Positions 4,639 through 5,435 of a DNA stretch of 5,435 nt are shown here, piece by piece. Position numbers and translations under genes: made by a program. Under the pieces are notes generated by a model that had not been told where the DNA came from, did no database searches, and saw only the letters and a list, made by a program, of their open reading frames with translations. Source of the DNA: Pseudomonadota bacterium. Its GTDB lineage: Bacteria > Pseudomonadota > Gammaproteobacteria > Burkholderiales > Casimicrobiaceae. The DNA is taken from the NCBI GenBank assembly GCA_022709775.1, contig JAKLIE010000156.1, positions 1-5,435 on the forward strand. The letters run 5' to 3'. How positions within the stretch are numbered: the first letter of the stretch is position 1; each line of letters begins with the position of its first letter.

Positions 4639-5435
4639 CTAGTTCGCCTTGGCGAGCGCCGGCGGGTTCCAGGTGCCCTCACCCGGGGGCAGAATCGACG
4701 GCGCCTCGGTCTTCGGCCAATACAGGCGCATCACCAGGTAGATGGGGCCATCCGGCGCCGGCAGCCAGTTCGACTCCTTGTCCATGCCGGGCGAGTCCTT
4801 CTGGATGTAGAGCGTCAGCGAGCCATCCTTGTTCTTCTTCATCGACGGCAGCATCGGCGAGTTGAGGAGATAGCGATTGATCGGGTTCTTGATCAGCAGC
4901 TGCGTCTTGCCGTCGTACATGGTTACCGACCAGAAGGCGTTGACCGGCGGGAACTGGTCCTTGGCGAAGGTCAACGTGTACTTGTGCTTGCTGCCGTCGA
5001 GCACGTCGCCGTTGGCCAGCGTCTTGGTGAGGGGATACATGGCTTCGACGGCATTGTTGCCATAGATGCCACCCTTGGCGGCGGCGGCGCGCTTCAGCCA
5101 GTCGCCCTTGTAGAACTCGCGGTCACCGAACAGTGAGCCGACCTTCCAGCCGTTGATGTCCTTCTGCCCGGCCGCCAGGTACTTGTCGACCTTGCTGTCG
5201 CCTTCCTTCATCGCCAGCAGGATGGCGGCCTTGTGCTCGACCGAGAGATCCTTGAAGTTGAACTTCTTGCCGGGGCCGATGCCGATGCTGGCGAGCTTGG
5301 CGCGGATCGCTTCTTCCTCGGGGCCGGCCGGCGCGAATTGCAGCGCGAAATCCAGGTAATCGAAGAAGTTGGTCTTCACCATGTCCTTGTCGATCTTCGG
5401 GAAATCGATGACCGGCGCCGCCGCAGGGGGCGGTT
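4639..5435 (-). CDS. DUF1254/DUF1214-domain protein (partial, C-terminal part)
   Basis: The last 264 codons of a larger gene are present; the frame stays open to the right edge, so the N-terminus and start lie outside. The ATG at 5382 is internal, because the codons before it (PPPAAAPVIDFPKIDKD) continue a typical sequence of the family. The linker 'NFFDYLDFALQFAPAGPEE' and 'WKVGSLFGDREFYKGDWLKRA' are followed by 'GIYGNNAVEAMYPLTK'. The last ~110 residues form a DUF1214-type domain. It has 'YTLTFAKDQFPPVNAFWSVT', then 'YDGKTQLLIKNPINRYLLNS', then 'KNKDGSLTLYIQKDSPG' and 'NWLPAPDGPIYLVMRLYWP'. Proteins with this two-domain arrangement are widespread, often carry a signal peptide, and have no firmly established biochemical role that I know of. 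GC is about 62%, between that of the trmB side and that of the membrane-protein gene 12 bp downstream. The domain call is strong; the function is unknown. Confidence 0.88.
   Translation of the reverse strand, partial: PPPAAAPVIDFPKIDKDMVKTNFFDYLDFALQFAPAGPEEEAIRAKLASIGIGPGKKFNFKDLSVEHKAAILLAMKEGDSKVDKYLAAGQKDINGWKVGSLFGDREFYKGDWLKRAAAAKGGIYGNNAVEAMYPLTKTLANGDVLDGSKHKYTLTFAKDQFPPVNAFWSVTMYDGKTQLLIKNPINRYLLNSPMLPSMKKNKDGSLTLYIQKDSPGMDKESNWLPAPDGPIYLVMRLYWPKTEAPSILPPGEGTWNPPALAKAN

Noticed and set aside
4246..5136. Plus-strand open frame (296 codons) opposite the membrane-protein and DUF1254 genes
   Set aside because: It is the complement of two coding frames with clear family or membrane features, and its own translation lacks any coherent motif.
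5380..5382. ATG at 5382 as the start of the DUF1254-type gene
   Set aside because: Codons upstream continue in frame as family-like sequence (ending in PVIDFPKIDKD), so the gene is truncated by the window edge.

Overview
The window looks like chromosomal DNA from a high-GC proteobacterium, most likely a betaproteobacterium (Burkholderiales/Nitrosomonadales-like). I infer this from GC near 70% or more over the first 3.9 kb, a ThiG of the form that carries 'RRTNIGQD', and the thiS-thiG-...-trmB order, which I recall as common in Betaproteobacteria. No database search was possible, so the placement is an inference.

Left part (1-3871). A patatin-like phospholipase gene enters from the left edge on the minus strand; only its N-terminal 131 codons are here, and it starts at a GTG. 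Divergent from it, after 167 bp, is a plus-strand run: an ECF-type sigma-70 factor (195 aa), a 64-aa zinc-finger (zf-HC2/ZAS-like) putative anti-sigma protein, thiS (sulfur carrier, GTG start), thiG (thiazole synthase), an unrecognised secreted protein with four cysteines, and trmB (tRNA m7G46 methyltransferase). thiG and the secreted-protein gene overlap by one base (TGATG), and trmB starts five bases after that gene ends. The sigma/zinc-finger pair should work as a regulator and its partner. ThiS and ThiG act together: thiocarboxylated ThiS gives sulfur to ThiG for the thiamin thiazole ring. TrmB is a housekeeping tRNA-modification enzyme, and the secreted protein has no evident link to either pathway.

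Right part (3872-5435). After trmB comes a 194-bp convergent intergenic stretch. Two minus-strand genes follow, transcribed towards trmB: a DUF1254/DUF1214-type protein (its 5' end lies beyond the right edge) and, 12 bp downstream of it, a four-helix membrane protein of unknown function. Base composition drops sharply here, to about 50% GC over the membrane-protein gene and about 62% over the DUF1254 gene. This pair may be a later acquisition, or the window may join two sources.

No RNA genes, insertion sequences, CRISPR arrays or phage genes were seen. The window is mostly ordinary. The points most worth checking are the secreted Cys-rich protein translationally coupled into a thi-trmB cluster, the uncharacterised DUF1254/membrane-protein pair at a composition break, and GC-rich hairpins in the gaps before thiS and thiG.
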